DNA from: Pseudooceanicola atlanticus
Lineage (GTDB): Bacteria; Pseudomonadota; Alphaproteobacteria; Rhodobacterales; Rhodobacteraceae
Assembly: GCF_000768315.1 (NCBI RefSeq)
Contig: NZ_AQQX01000002.1
Span: forward strand, 248,001 to 312,000
Direction: 5' to 3'
DNA length: 64,000 bases
Positions 56,131-64,000 of this stretch are shown one piece after another; within the stretch, counting starts at the first letter, position 1; every line of letters starts with the position of its first letter. The notes beneath the pieces were generated by a model. That model saw only the letters and a list, made by a program, of their open reading frames with translations, ran no database searches and was not told the DNA's origin. The position numbers and the translations under genes are program-made.

Positions 56131-56337
56131 ATGCCGACGGGCACCGTTAAGTGGTTCAATACAACCAAAGGATACGGGTTCATCGAACCCGAAGAAGGCG
56201 GAAAAGACGTATTCGTTCACATTTCCGCGGTCGAGCGGTCCGGACTGACCGGATTGGCGGACAACCAGAAAGTCGGCTACGAGCTGCAGGACGGGCGTGA
56301 CGGACGCCAGATGGCAGCCGACCTCAAGCTTCTGTAA
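56131..56337 (+). CDS. Cold-shock protein (CspA family)
   Basis: 68-aa single OB-fold RNA chaperone: GTVKWFNTTKGYGFIEPEEG (RNP1) and KDVFVHISAVE (RNP2). AAGGAGACG precedes the ATG. A leader of up to 200 bp between the divergent ArsC-like gene and this one is AT-rich and could hold a temperature-sensitive 5' UTR, but no specific structure was identified. Confidence 0.95.
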   Translation: MPTGTVKWFNTTKGYGFIEPEEGGKDVFVHISAVERSGLTGLADNQKVGYELQDGRDGRQMAADLKLL

Positions 56338-56367
56338 AAAATCATTATTTCCGCACTCGGCCTGGGC

Positions 56368-56652
56368 TCAGGCCGGGTCCTTGCGGGGCAGGTCTGTCCA
56401 GGCCTCGCCCATGGCGACGATGCAGCTTTTGCCTGAGGCATAGGTGATGACCATCGTCCAGTCACCGCGTTCGTCGGTCCAGACCTCGACCACCTGTTCG
56501 GGCCCTCTGAGACCGATGGACTGTTTTTCCGCGCGCAACTGACGTTCCAGCTTGGTCTTCATCCGAGGGGTGTCATCACAGATGACATCGGCAATCGGAT
56601 TGGCCGCGGCGGGCGCGGCGAAGAGGAGTGTCAGAATGAATGCTCGGATCAA
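56368..56652 (-). CDS. Small exported protein, unknown
   Basis: 94-aa protein from a probable TTG start at 56652 with AGGCAGG upstream, giving the signal peptide MIRAFILTLLFAAPAAA followed by NPIADVICDD. Two Cys (VICDD and KSCIV) may form a disulfide. No family recognised. An earlier in-frame ATG at 56766 would add 38 residues unlike a signal peptide. Convergent with the cold-shock gene. Confidence 0.65.
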   Translation of the reverse strand: MIRAFILTLLFAAPAAANPIADVICDDTPRMKTKLERQLRAEKQSIGLRGPEQVVEVWTDERGDWTMVITYASGKSCIVAMGEAWTDLPRKDPA

Positions 56653-56735
56653 ACTGGGCCTGCCTTTTCTTGGTTTCACCCAGTGTAACAGTTTTATGAA
56701 TGCGTTGCGAGAATCGAATGCGTCCGCGCCCGGCG

Positions 56736-56770
56736 CAAAAGAATAGGCGCGCCCGTTTCCGGACACGCCT
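56736..56770 (-). terminator. Terminator of the 56801-57088 gene
   Basis: AGGCGCGCCCG (56745-56755) and CGGACACGCCT (56760-56770) form an 11-bp stem with two G-U pairs (minus strand). On that strand ATTCTTTTG follows. It lies 31 bp beyond the gene's stop. Confidence 0.65.
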
Positions 56771-56800
56771 TTGAAAATTCGCGATCTTTCGGAATGAAGA

Positions 56801-57088
56801 TCAGTATTGCGGGGATTTCGACCCGGTATATCCGCCCGGTGATTTCGACCCGTATTCGGCGCGCGGCGCGTAGTATTTCTTGCGCTGGACCGGGTGGCGG
56901 TTCCAATCGGAATAGGTGGCGTGGGTATTGGGCGTACCGCAGCAGATCACGCCGTTCAGCACAATCGGCTGAAGGCCGGACGGGCAGTAATTGGCGGATG
57001 CGGGATAGGTGAACAGCACGGGTTCCGCCGCGGCGGGCGCCGCAAGGGCCATCAGGCCCAGTCCTGCGGTCAACATCAAAGTCTTCAT
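56801..57088 (-). CDS. Small exported protein with C-terminal GSKSP repeats
   Basis: 95-aa protein, signal peptide MKTLMLTAGLGLMALAAPAAA. The mature part has three Cys (NYCPSG and VICCGT) and a basic, Tyr-rich tail with GSKSP occurring twice at the C-terminus (YGSKSPGGYTGSKSPQY). No family recognised. It has its own terminator, so it is a single-gene unit. Confidence 0.7.
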   Translation of the reverse strand: MKTLMLTAGLGLMALAAPAAAEPVLFTYPASANYCPSGLQPIVLNGVICCGTPNTHATYSDWNRHPVQRKKYYAPRAEYGSKSPGGYTGSKSPQY

Positions 57089-57181
57089 TCGTGAGCCCTC
57101 GTCAAATCTTTGCCTTCTGGCGGTCTGACAAAAGCTTAACACCTTGACGGTGAAACGCAAAACCTGATTGCGCCTTTTGCG

Positions 57182-57589
57182 TTACCCTGTGGTACGAAAG
57201 AGCCAGTTGGTGATCAGCACCCCCACCAGGGCCGCCGATCCGGTCAGCAGGGTCCCCCAGGCGACATCGACGATGACCATCTTGGGCGCCCAGTCCCGCA
57301 GGGTGGCGTAATTGGTGAATTCATAGGTCCCGTAGGCCATCGCCCCCAGCAGGGCGCCATTGGTAAACGCCTGGAAAGACTGGCCTTTCAACGCCGGGAT
57401 TGACACGAACCAGACCAGCCCCCCGACGTAGAAGAGATAGAAGATCGCGGCCGGAACCAGCCGCAAATCGTCCAGCAGCAGGGAGGAGATGCGGGTTTCG
57501 AACAGGGGCCGCATCACGTTCTTCAGCATGATTGCGTCGAGGCCCAGGAAAAACAGGGCGGTGGTGAAGTAGAGAACGAGAATTTGCAT
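57182..57589 (-). CDS. DUF2177-family membrane protein
   Basis: 135-aa protein with four membrane segments and the DUF2177 layout: VLYFTTALFFLGLDAIML, VPAAIFYLFYVGGLVWFVS, GALLGAMAYGTYEFTNYATLRDW, VDVAWGTLLTGSAALVG. The AYGTYEFTNYATL and D-AWG motifs are characteristic. Function unknown. An 11-bp repeat array lies just upstream of it. Confidence 0.9.
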   Translation of the reverse strand: MQILVLYFTTALFFLGLDAIMLKNVMRPLFETRISSLLLDDLRLVPAAIFYLFYVGGLVWFVSIPALKGQSFQAFTNGALLGAMAYGTYEFTNYATLRDWAPKMVIVDVAWGTLLTGSAALVGVLITNWLFRTTG

Positions 57590-57647
57590 GGTGACTCCGG
57601 GACATTCGAAAGGGATACGACCGGGGTCGGAAGGCGGATCGGTTTTA

Positions 57648-57688
57648 CGTCGGTATCACGTCGGTATTACGTCGGTGCGGGCGTCGGT
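57648..57688. repeat. 11-bp tandem array, copy C (CGTCGGT units)
   Basis: CGTCGGT starts at 57648, 57659, 57670 and 57682 (steps 11, 11, 12). It lies between folA (minus, ends 57716) and DUF2177 (minus, starts 57589), so it could sit in the DUF2177 promoter region. It is closely similar to the array inside tolA. Confidence 0.85.
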
Positions 57689-57715
57689 TTCGCGCATGGG
57701 CCATGGCCGCGCCGA

Positions 57716-58189
57716 TCAGCGCAGCAATTCCCGCACCACGCCGGTCACACCCTCGCCGGTGACGGTGGCGCGGCCCAGCTCATTCCATTCCGTTTCGTCG
57801 AAATCGGGGAAGTAGGTATCGGCATCCGGGACCTCGAGGTCGACCTCGGTCAGCATCAGGCGATCGGCCAGGGGTAGCAGCGCGCCGTAGATGCCCGCGC
57901 CGCCGATGCCGTAGACGCGGTGATACCCCTCGGCCCGGGCCAGGGCGAGCGCGGCTTCGACATCCGGGACGACATGGTCGGTCAGCGTGCTGTCGCGCGA
58001 CACGACGATGTTCAGACGGCGGCTGAGCGGTTTGACCGGCAGGCTTTCCCAGGTGGCACGGCCCATGACGAGCGCGCCGCCCAGGGTTTCGCGCTGAAAC
58101 ATCCGCAGGTCGGACGGCAGGTGCCAGGGGATGTCCCCGTCACGGCCGATGGCACCGTGGCGGGCGCGGGCAACGATCAGGGTCAGCAT
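57716..58189 (-). CDS. folA: Dihydrofolate reductase
   Basis: 157-aa DHFR making tetrahydrofolate. GRDGDIPWHLPSDLRMF (substrate loop, acidic residue near 27), MGRATWESLP and the NADPH-binding IGGAGIYGALL are all present. The ATG shares one base with the thyA stop, so it is the second gene of thyA-folA, the standard pair. Confidence 0.96.
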   Translation of the reverse strand: MLTLIVARARHGAIGRDGDIPWHLPSDLRMFQRETLGGALVMGRATWESLPVKPLSRRLNIVVSRDSTLTDHVVPDVEAALALARAEGYHRVYGIGGAGIYGALLPLADRLMLTEVDLEVPDADTYFPDFDETEWNELGRATVTGEGVTGVVRELLR

Positions 58190-59004
58190 CAGACGGCCAC
58201 CGGTGCCTTGATGGCGGCGTCATGCACGTAATTTTCGAAGATGAAGTCCTCGTAGCAGAAATCGAAGATCGAGGGCACGTCGCGGGCCAGCCGAAGCGTC
58301 GGCAGGGGGTGCGGGGTCCGGGCCAGCTGGGTTTCGACCTGCTCCATGTGGTTGAGGTAGATATGCGCGTCGCCGATGGAATGCACGAAATCGCCGGGCT
58401 CATACCCCGTGACATGGGCCAGCATCACCGCCAGCAGCGCGTAGGAGGCGATGTTGAACGGCACGCCCAGGAACATGTCGGCCGATCGCTGGTAAAGTTG
58501 CAGGTGCAGCTTGCCGCCGATGATGCGCACCTGCCAGAGCGTGTGACAGGGCGGCAGCGCCATCTGGTCGATCTCACCGGGGTTCCAGGCGGACACGATC
58601 AGGCGGCGGCTGTCGGGGGTCTTCCTGATCTGGTCGACAAGCTTGGCGATCTGGTCGACCTCGCCGATCACCGGCTGCGGGCCGGTCGTGTCGACCACCG
58701 GAAAGCGCCGCCATTGCGCGCCGTAGACGGGGCCGAGATCGCCGTTCTCGTCGGCCCATTCGTCCCAGATCGAAACGCCGTTTTCCTTGAGGTACCCGAT
58801 GTTCGTGTCCCCGGCGAGGAACCACAGCAATTCGTGCACGATGGACTTCAGGTGCAGCCGCTTGGTCGTCACCAGCGGGAAGCCGTCGGCCAGCGGATAG
58901 CGACATTGCATCCCGAAATGAGAGATCGTGCCGGTCCCGGTGCGATCGCTGGAGCGTTCGCCGTGATCCAGTACGGTCTGCAGAGCGTCGAGATATTGGC
59001 GCAT
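58189..59004 (-). CDS. thyA: Thymidylate synthase ThyA
   Basis: 271-aa enzyme methylating dUMP to dTMP with methylene-tetrahydrofolate. The catalytic Cys153 is in [10 protein letters not shown], phosphate-binding Arg residues are in DRTGTGT and [12 protein letters not shown], and the C-terminus ends in PVAV. Length matches the 264-aa bacterial type closely. Its dihydrofolate product is recycled by FolA in the next gene. Confidence 0.97.
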   Translation of the reverse strand: MRQYLDALQTVLDHGERSSDRTGTGTISHFGMQCRYPLADGFPLVTTKRLHLKSIVHELLWFLAGDTNIGYLKENGVSIWDEWADENGDLGPVYGAQWRRFPVVDTTGPQPVIGEVDQIAKLVDQIRKTPDSRRLIVSAWNPGEIDQMALPPCHTLWQVRIIGGKLHLQLYQRSADMFLGVPFNIASYALLAVMLAHVTGYEPGDFVHSIGDAHIYLNHMEQVETQLARTPHPLPTLRLARDVPSIFDFCYEDFIFENYVHDAAIKAPVAV

Positions 59005-59216
59005 GTCGAAACCTTCCCCCTAGGGCTAGATGAGTCCCTTCGCAGATTATCTTGTGTTGAGCCGGATTTGAACCGCTAGATAAAGTAGGGACAATCCTGC
59101 CGCACCTGCATGAGGAATGCGGTGAAACCCCCTTGAATCCTTGACTTTTTACCCAATTGGCCGGAACCTGCGACGCAAAGGGGCATCAGACCCCACGATC
59201 TGAGAGGCAGTTTTCG

Positions 59217-60392
59217 ATGTTGAGGCGTTCCGCACTCCCGTTGTCGCTTGTCGCCCTGTTGGCGGCCTGCGGGTCGACCAACCCGTTCATGGAAATCCCT
59301 GAAATCGACGAAGAGGTCGTGGATACCACGGACCCCGAGACGAGCAATTCGCTGTTCAATTTCGACGCGAGCTCCGGCCTCGTGATGAACGATGTCGAAT
59401 ACGATTCGATCAACAACAAGCTGGTCATCTACAACATCCCCTTCGACGGGCCGGATGGCATCTATGACCAGGAGCGGACCCAGAACGGCGTGCCCGTCTA
59501 TGGCAGCCGCCAGACCGGCACAACCGGTCAGGTCAAGCATTACGCGGTCTATATCAGCACCGACGACCTGGAAGGCACCGCCGTGGGCGATGCCCAGTGG
59601 AACCCCGATGGGTATGGCAATGCGGGCGCCAATATCCGGCGCACGACCTACAACCTGCCCGGCGGCGTCGGCGAATATGTCTATCTCGGCACCTATGCAG
59701 GGGTGCGCCAGAAGGATGAATTGGGCGGTTTGCACACGGTGACGGGCGACGCCCGGCTGGTGCTGGACGTTCTGGACCCCGAGGGCGACGGCACCGTGAT
59801 CGGCGCCATTGCCGGCGTCGTGACCAACCGTCAGCGGACCACCGGCGACGGCACGTCGCGGCACCCCCTGCCCGCGCTCTACCTGCACGAGGTCGCCTTC
59901 GACGTGGATACCGGTGCCTTTACCGAGGGCGGCGCCTCGACCCGCGACCCGGAAGGCGAGGTGCGCGATACCGGCACCTACGAGGGCATCATCGCCGGGG
60001 CCGAGGGCGAAGGCATGGGCAGCCATGTGCTGATCGACGGCCCGTCAGAGGTGCAGCTGGTGACCTATGAAGTGCTGAACTGGACCGCCGATGTCGATGT
60101 CCCGGTCATCGACCCGGCGACCGGCGTGCAGGCCGTGGACCCCGTCTCGGGCGATCCGGTCTTCGAGACAGTGACCCAAACGGGCACGTCCAGCGGCCTG
60201 AACGAGGACAACCGCGAAGCCGTGGAAAACACGGTCACTGTGGGTGAAACCGTCGGCTACCTGGCCGCGGACCGGTTCGGCATTCCGGCCAATGCGACGA
60301 TCACGTCGGAAGATCAGGAAGAGATCTTTACCGCCGACGGCAATGCCCGCGAGATCGGCGTGATCGTCACCGAACGGGAACCGGACAGCTGA
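59217..60392 (+). CDS. Probable surface lipoprotein paired with Slam
   Basis: 391-aa lipoprotein: signal peptide MLRRSALPLSLVALLAAC with lipobox LAAC, then an acidic, Gly/Asp/Thr-rich mature part without membrane helices. Segments such as YVYLGTYAGV and TGTYEGIIAGAEGEG recall the beta-barrel strands of TbpB-like or HphA-type Slam substrates. Not recognised by specific family. It lies 16 bp upstream of a Slam-type outer-membrane protein, which is the main reason to call it surface-exposed. Confidence 0.75.
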   Translation: MLRRSALPLSLVALLAACGSTNPFMEIPEIDEEVVDTTDPETSNSLFNFDASSGLVMNDVEYDSINNKLVIYNIPFDGPDGIYDQERTQNGVPVYGSRQTGTTGQVKHYAVYISTDDLEGTAVGDAQWNPDGYGNAGANIRRTTYNLPGGVGEYVYLGTYAGVRQKDELGGLHTVTGDARLVLDVLDPEGDGTVIGAIAGVVTNRQRTTGDGTSRHPLPALYLHEVAFDVDTGAFTEGGASTRDPEGEVRDTGTYEGIIAGAEGEGMGSHVLIDGPSEVQLVTYEVLNWTADVDVPVIDPATGVQAVDPVSGDPVFETVTQTGTSSGLNEDNREAVENTVTVGETVGYLAADRFGIPANATITSEDQEEIFTADGNAREIGVIVTEREPDS

Positions 60393-60408
60393 GCCGCGAG
60401 GCAGAGCC

Positions 60409-61791
60409 ATGGGCATCTCATCCCGTTCCCGGCTGTTCGCCTGCCTCACCGCGCTGGCGTTGAGCCTGGCCACCCCCGGCTGGGCGCAGGGCAACGAAGG
60501 CACCGCACTGACGCCCGCCCAGGCGCGGGCCGTGGCCGGGCAATTGCTGCGCGACGGGCAACCGGGCCTGTCCCAGAAGATCGCCATCCGCCTTGTGCAG
60601 GCCGATTCCGAGGATATCGAAGCGCTGCTGATCCTGGCCCGCGCCGAATACCAGCTGGGCGCGCCCGCCCGGTCGGCCTTTGCCGCGCGCAAGGCCTATC
60701 GCCTGGCCGACACGCCCGACGAACGCTTTGCCTCTGCTCTGGTCGTGTCCAAGGCCTTGGCCGCGCAGGAAAACTACGCCCTGTCGCAATGGTGGCTGCG
60801 GCGGGCCGGGCAGGTCACCGACAACCCGCGCTATGAACAGGCCGCGAAGAACCAGTTTCGCCAGGTCGAGGCCCGCAACCCCTGGAGCGCGAAGCTGCGC
60901 TTTTCGGTGCAGCCCTCCTCCAACATCAATGGCGGGCCGACGACGAACACCTACCGGCTGGGCAATTACGTCTTCGTCGACCCCACGGCGGTGCCGCTGT
61001 CCGGGGTCGAATACGGCACCAACCTGTCGATCAAGCGGACCTTCGGTCAGCGCAAGCGCGGCGCGCCGCTGTTTCATCTGGGGCTGGAGCTGGACGACAC
61101 CCGCTTTACCCTGTCCAACGATGCCAAGGCCGCCGTGCCCACGGCGCGGGCCGAGGATTTCACCCTGACCCGCCTGACCGCCAGCGCCGGTGTCACCCTG
61201 CCCGATGCCAAGGGGGCCGCTGCCACGCGGGCAGAGCTGACCCTGGGCCGGACCTGGCGGGGCGGCAAGCCGCTGGCCGAAACCGTCGGGCTGGAGCTGA
61301 ACCGCGACCATCGCCTGCCCACGGGCGCGCGGCTGGGATATGGCATCGGTTACGAACGGCAGGAGCGGCTGGACCGGCCGATCCGGTCCGCCGATATCGT
61401 CAGGGGTCAGGCCTATTGGGCGCAGCGGATCGAGGGCGCGGGGCAGGTCAGCTTCAGCCTGGCGGTCAGCGACACGACCTCTCAATCCGGTGAGATCGCA
61501 GCCGATGCGGTGACGCTGGCCATGCGGTTCGTCCCCGAGGGCAAGATCGCGGGCGCCACCCCGTCGCTGCAACTGAGCCACGGCGCCCGGTTCTATGACC
61601 GCGCCGTCTATGGCGCCGACAAACGGCAGGATCGCAGCACCGTCCTGAGCGGAGAGCTGTTTTTCCAACAGCTTGATTACATGGGCTTCGCGCCGACGCT
61701 GAGCGTCACCTATTCGCGCAACCACTCCAACATCTCGTTCTTCGATTACGAGGAATACGGGGTGGGTTTCGGCATCCGGTCGACTTTCTGA
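60409..61791 (+). CDS. Slam-type surface lipoprotein assembly modifier (DUF560)
   Basis: 460-aa outer-membrane protein. A Sec signal peptide (MGISSRSRLFACLTALALSLATPGWA) is followed by an N-terminal TPR region (residues about 35-150) and a beta barrel with the DUF560 hallmark NPWSAKLRFSVQPSSNINGG near 160. The barrel ends in Phe, the usual BAM signal. Slam proteins flip lipoproteins or haem-binding proteins across the outer membrane (type XI secretion). Its partner is the lipoprotein just upstream. Confidence 0.85.
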   Translation: MGISSRSRLFACLTALALSLATPGWAQGNEGTALTPAQARAVAGQLLRDGQPGLSQKIAIRLVQADSEDIEALLILARAEYQLGAPARSAFAARKAYRLADTPDERFASALVVSKALAAQENYALSQWWLRRAGQVTDNPRYEQAAKNQFRQVEARNPWSAKLRFSVQPSSNINGGPTTNTYRLGNYVFVDPTAVPLSGVEYGTNLSIKRTFGQRKRGAPLFHLGLELDDTRFTLSNDAKAAVPTARAEDFTLTRLTASAGVTLPDAKGAAATRAELTLGRTWRGGKPLAETVGLELNRDHRLPTGARLGYGIGYERQERLDRPIRSADIVRGQAYWAQRIEGAGQVSFSLAVSDTTSQSGEIAADAVTLAMRFVPEGKIAGATPSLQLSHGARFYDRAVYGADKRQDRSTVLSGELFFQQLDYMGFAPTLSVTYSRNHSNISFFDYEEYGVGFGIRSTF

Positions 61792-61896
61792 CCGCGCGAC
61801 CGCTCGACAGCCCCTCGCAGTCCGCTATCGTATGTCGGGACCGGCACGGGCATGACGCCGCCGGAGCAAAACTGACAGTACAGACGAGGTTCCCTC

Positions 61897-62325
61897 ATGA
61901 CGACGCGTTACCTGCACACCATGGTCCGGGTGAAGGACCTGGAACGCACGATGGCCTTTTTCGAATTGCTGGGCCTGAAGGAAACCCGCCGGATGGACAG
62001 CGAACAGGGCCGGTTCTCGCTGATCTTCATGGCCCCTCCGGGACAGGAGGATTGCCCGGTCGAACTGACCTACAACTGGGACGGGGACGAAGGCCTGCCC
62101 TCCGACAGCCGCCATTTCGGCCACCTCGCCTATGCGGTCGATAACATCTACGAGATGTGCCAGCACCTTCAGGATAACGGCGTGACGATCAATCGCCCGC
62201 CGCGCGACGGGCACATGGCCTTTGTCCGCTCGCCCGACAATATCTCGGTCGAGCTGCTGCAGGCGGGCGACAAGCTGCCCCCGCAGGAACCCTGGGCCAG
62301 CATGGAGAATACGGGCCATTGGTGA
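61897..62325 (+). CDS. gloA: Glyoxalase I-type VOC-family protein
   Basis: 142-aa VOC protein close to lactoylglutathione lyase: YLHTMVRVKDLERTMAFFELLG (metal His in the first strand), VELTYNWDGD (Glu), HFGHLAYAVDNIYEMCQHL (His) and FVRSPDNISVELLQ (Glu) give the four usual Zn/Ni ligands. It would detoxify methylglyoxal via glutathione. It overlaps the downstream VWA gene by 4 bp. Confidence 0.93.
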   Translation: MTTRYLHTMVRVKDLERTMAFFELLGLKETRRMDSEQGRFSLIFMAPPGQEDCPVELTYNWDGDEGLPSDSRHFGHLAYAVDNIYEMCQHLQDNGVTINRPPRDGHMAFVRSPDNISVELLQAGDKLPPQEPWASMENTGHW

Positions 62326-63035
62326 CCCGGCCGATGGTCCGGGGCGCGGTTTCGGCGCTGTGCCTGACGCTCTGGCCGCTGGCGGCCGGGGCGGAATGCA
62401 GGCTGGCGCTGTTGCTGGCCCTGGATGTCTCGGCCTCCGTCGACGAGACGGAATACACGCTGCAGCGCGACGGCCTGGCCGCCGCGCTGAACCGCCCGCT
62501 GATCCGCCGCGCGATCCTTGAGGGCGCCCCCGGCGAGGTCGCCATCGCCGTCTACGAATGGAGCGGGCGTTACCACCAGACGATCGTGCTGGACTGGACC
62601 ATGCTGGACAGCCATGGGGCGATCGACGGCGCGGTCGCCACGATCGCGCGGACCCAGCGATCCTATTCCAACTGGCCCACGGCGCTTGGCTATTCGCTGG
62701 GCTTCGGCGCGGGGATGCTGTCACGCGGGCCGGAATGCCTGCGCCAGGTGATCGACGTGTCGGGCGACGGGATCAACAACGAGGGGTTCGGCCCCGAACT
62801 GGCTTATGCCAATTTCCCCTTCGACGAGGTCACGGTGAACGGGCTGGTGGTCGAGGGGCGCGACGCGGCGCTGGTCGATTACTACCTGAACGAGGTGATG
62901 CGCGGCCCTGCCTCTTTTGTCGAAATCGCGCTCGGCTTCGACGATTTCGAGGATTCGATGGTCCGCAAGCTATTTCGGGAAATCAACGGCTTGTCCGTCG
63001 GCTGGCTGCAGGAGGACGGATGGTTCCCCGGCTGA
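62322..63035 (+). CDS. Exported DUF1194 (VWA-like) protein, copy 1
   Basis: 237-aa exported protein, 233 aa if the ATG at 62334 is used, which gives a cleaner signal peptide (MVRGAVSALCLTLWPLAAGA). The VWA-type MIDAS motif LALDVSASVDETEY (DxSxS) is at the N-terminus of the mature part, and SYSNWPTALGYSLGFGAGML and VIDVSGDGINNEG follow, the DUF1194 pattern. Periplasmic or cell-surface metal-dependent adhesion-type fold; role unknown. It overlaps the next, paralogous gene by 16 bp. Confidence 0.85.
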   Translation: MTRPMVRGAVSALCLTLWPLAAGAECRLALLLALDVSASVDETEYTLQRDGLAAALNRPLIRRAILEGAPGEVAIAVYEWSGRYHQTIVLDWTMLDSHGAIDGAVATIARTQRSYSNWPTALGYSLGFGAGMLSRGPECLRQVIDVSGDGINNEGFGPELAYANFPFDEVTVNGLVVEGRDAALVDYYLNEVMRGPASFVEIALGFDDFEDSMVRKLFREINGLSVGWLQEDGWFPG

Positions 63036-63754
63036 GGCGCGCGCTTTGGCTGCTGGGGCTGGTCGCGTCGCTCTGGGCGGGCGCGGCGGCCGCATCATGC
63101 CGACAGGCGCTGCTGCTGGCGCTGGACGTGTCGGGATCGGTCGATGCCCGTGAATACCGGTTGCAGCTGGACGGGCTGGCGGCGGCGCTGGTGAACCCGC
63201 AGGTCATCGCGGCCTTCGAGGCGATGCCGCAGGCACCGGTGCGGCTGGCGGTGATGGAATGGTCGGGGCCCGGTTTCCAGCGGATGATCCTGCCTTGGCG
63301 GGAGGTTACGGGCGCGGCGGATCTGGTGTCGGTTGCGGGCGTGTTGCGCGGGACGGCACGGGTCGAGGCGGATTTTTCCACCGCGATCGGATCGGCCCTG
63401 TTGCGCGGTGCGGCCGAGATGGCCGGACAGTCCGAGTGCTGGCGGCAGGTGATCGACGTGTCCGGCGACGGCAAGTCCAATACCGGCCCGACGCCCGGCC
63501 CGGTGTCAAAGGGGATGGGCGAGGTCACGGTGAACGGCCTCATCATCGGAGAGGCCGTGCCGACCGCCGGAGAGGGCCGCAGCCCCGGGATCGGAGAACT
63601 GGTGGCCTATTACCGCGCCTACGTGCTGCACGGGCGCGACGCCTTTACCGAAACCGCCAACGGGTTCGAGGATTTCGAAGCCGCCATGGTGCGGAAATTG
63701 CTGCGCGAATTGCAGGTCGTGGCGGTGTCGGAGGTCCGGCCCGCCGGGCGCTGA
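63020..63754 (+). CDS. Exported DUF1194 (VWA-like) protein, copy 2
   Basis: 244-aa paralogue of the preceding gene. Signal peptide MVPRLRRALWLLGLVASLWAGAAAA, then LALDVSGSVDAREYRLQ (MIDAS), FSTAIGSALLRGAAEM, VIDVSGDGKSNTGP and GFEDFEAAMVRKLLREL, aligned with copy 1 throughout. GGAGGAC just upstream of the ATG at 63020 fixes the start inside the end of copy 1. Tandem duplication followed by divergence is likely. Confidence 0.88.
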   Translation: MVPRLRRALWLLGLVASLWAGAAAASCRQALLLALDVSGSVDAREYRLQLDGLAAALVNPQVIAAFEAMPQAPVRLAVMEWSGPGFQRMILPWREVTGAADLVSVAGVLRGTARVEADFSTAIGSALLRGAAEMAGQSECWRQVIDVSGDGKSNTGPTPGPVSKGMGEVTVNGLIIGEAVPTAGEGRSPGIGELVAYYRAYVLHGRDAFTETANGFEDFEAAMVRKLLRELQVVAVSEVRPAGR

Positions 63755-63931
63755 ACCGCTTTTCGGCCGCCCGGTTTGATCCAGTGGCGTTCTTACGACT
63801 GTCCTTTCTTCAGGCTGACCCTTTCCGGACTACCGTCTTCTACGCGGGCTGATTCCTGGCGTGGGCTTTGGTACGGCCTGCGCCCCGGCAGCCCCTCTCC
63901 AGCGCCAATCATTGTCCAGAAAATTGTCCCG

Positions 63932-63965
63932 AAACGGAAAAGGGCCGGGATCCCCATCCCGGCCC
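63932..63965 (-). terminator. Terminator for a minus-strand gene beyond the window
   Basis: GGGCCGGGAT (63942-63951) pairs with ATCCCGGCCC (63956-63965), loop CCCC. On the minus strand TTTTCC follows. The source gene would lie to the right, outside or at the edge of the window. Bases 63755-63931 show no gene. Confidence 0.7.
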
Positions 63966-64000
63966 AGTGCCTTCTACTCACATTGTCATCGCTCGGGCGA

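Noticed and set aside
1-64000. CRISPR arrays, insertion sequences, prophage, tRNA or rRNA genes
   Set aside because: No regularly spaced identical repeats, transposase or integrase other than XerC, and no tRNA-like cloverleaf noticed by eye. The 11-bp arrays are too short and lack spacers of CRISPR length.

Overview
The window is about 64 kb of GC-rich, densely packed chromosomal DNA from an alphaproteobacterium. It is most likely a Rhodobacterales (Roseobacter-group) species. The reasons are the tad locus with an OmpA-like lipoprotein where CpaD is expected, the ligase-associated helicase/PdeM pair, the ybgC-tolQRAB-pal-cpoB-tilS-ftsH order, ruvCAB, the DUF1127 and DUF1194 proteins, and strong use of ATGA four-base gene overlaps. 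I see no insertion sequence, prophage, CRISPR array, rRNA or tRNA. I do not assign a genus.

Layout. (1) 1-8849: a tad/cpa (Flp pilus) export operon: secretin CpaC (5' end outside the window), OmpA-like lipoprotein, CpaE, CpaF, TadB, TadC, two TPR lipoproteins and a prepilin peptidase. It is followed by a convergent polytopic membrane protein and an uncharacterised AAA+ ATPase. (2) 12.0-18.0 kb: a DHA2-type efflux pump with a divergent MarR regulator, the ligase-associated Lhr-like helicase and PdeM, and a PaaI thioesterase. (3) 18.0-23.0 kb: one-carbon metabolism (FolD, Fhs), a MOSC protein and a methyltransferase. (4) 23.1-32.0 kb, all minus: FtsH, TilS, CpoB, Pal, TolB, TolA, TolR, TolQ and YbgC. 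(5) 32.1-35.3 kb, minus: RuvC-RuvA-RuvB, a MazG-like gene interrupted at an A8 run, and a conserved hypothetical. (6) 35.6-48.0 kb: DUF1127, PrmA, MATE and MFS carriers, PriA, a transaldolase-like aldolase, DUF484-XerC, two alpha/beta hydrolases and another MFS carrier. (7) 48.4-55.3 kb: ThrS, an SGNH lipoprotein, then a SigF/NrsF pair divergent from a bufferin operon (BufA precursor, DUF692 BufB, DUF2063 BufC, DoxX). (8) 55.2-59.0 kb: ArsC-like protein, cold-shock protein, small exported proteins, DUF2177, FolA and ThyA. (9) 59.2-63.8 kb: a lipoprotein next to a Slam-type outer-membrane translocator, a glyoxalase-type protein and two tandem DUF1194 VWA proteins.

The most notable signals are not single genes. 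An array of CGTCGGT units at 11-12 bp spacing occurs three times (11939, 29611, 57648). One copy lies inside tolA, where an 11-nt period cannot preserve the protein repeat. A hairpin-plus-motif intergenic element occurs twice (16766 and 40056). The MazG-like gene carries an A AAA AAA slippery run at which a -1 shift restores the family sequence. The bufferin operon has a GTAACG-N16-CGAA promoter and its NrsF-like regulator has exactly two cysteines, which points to metal-responsive SigF control. The lipoprotein/Slam pair suggests a surface-lipoprotein (type XI) export system.
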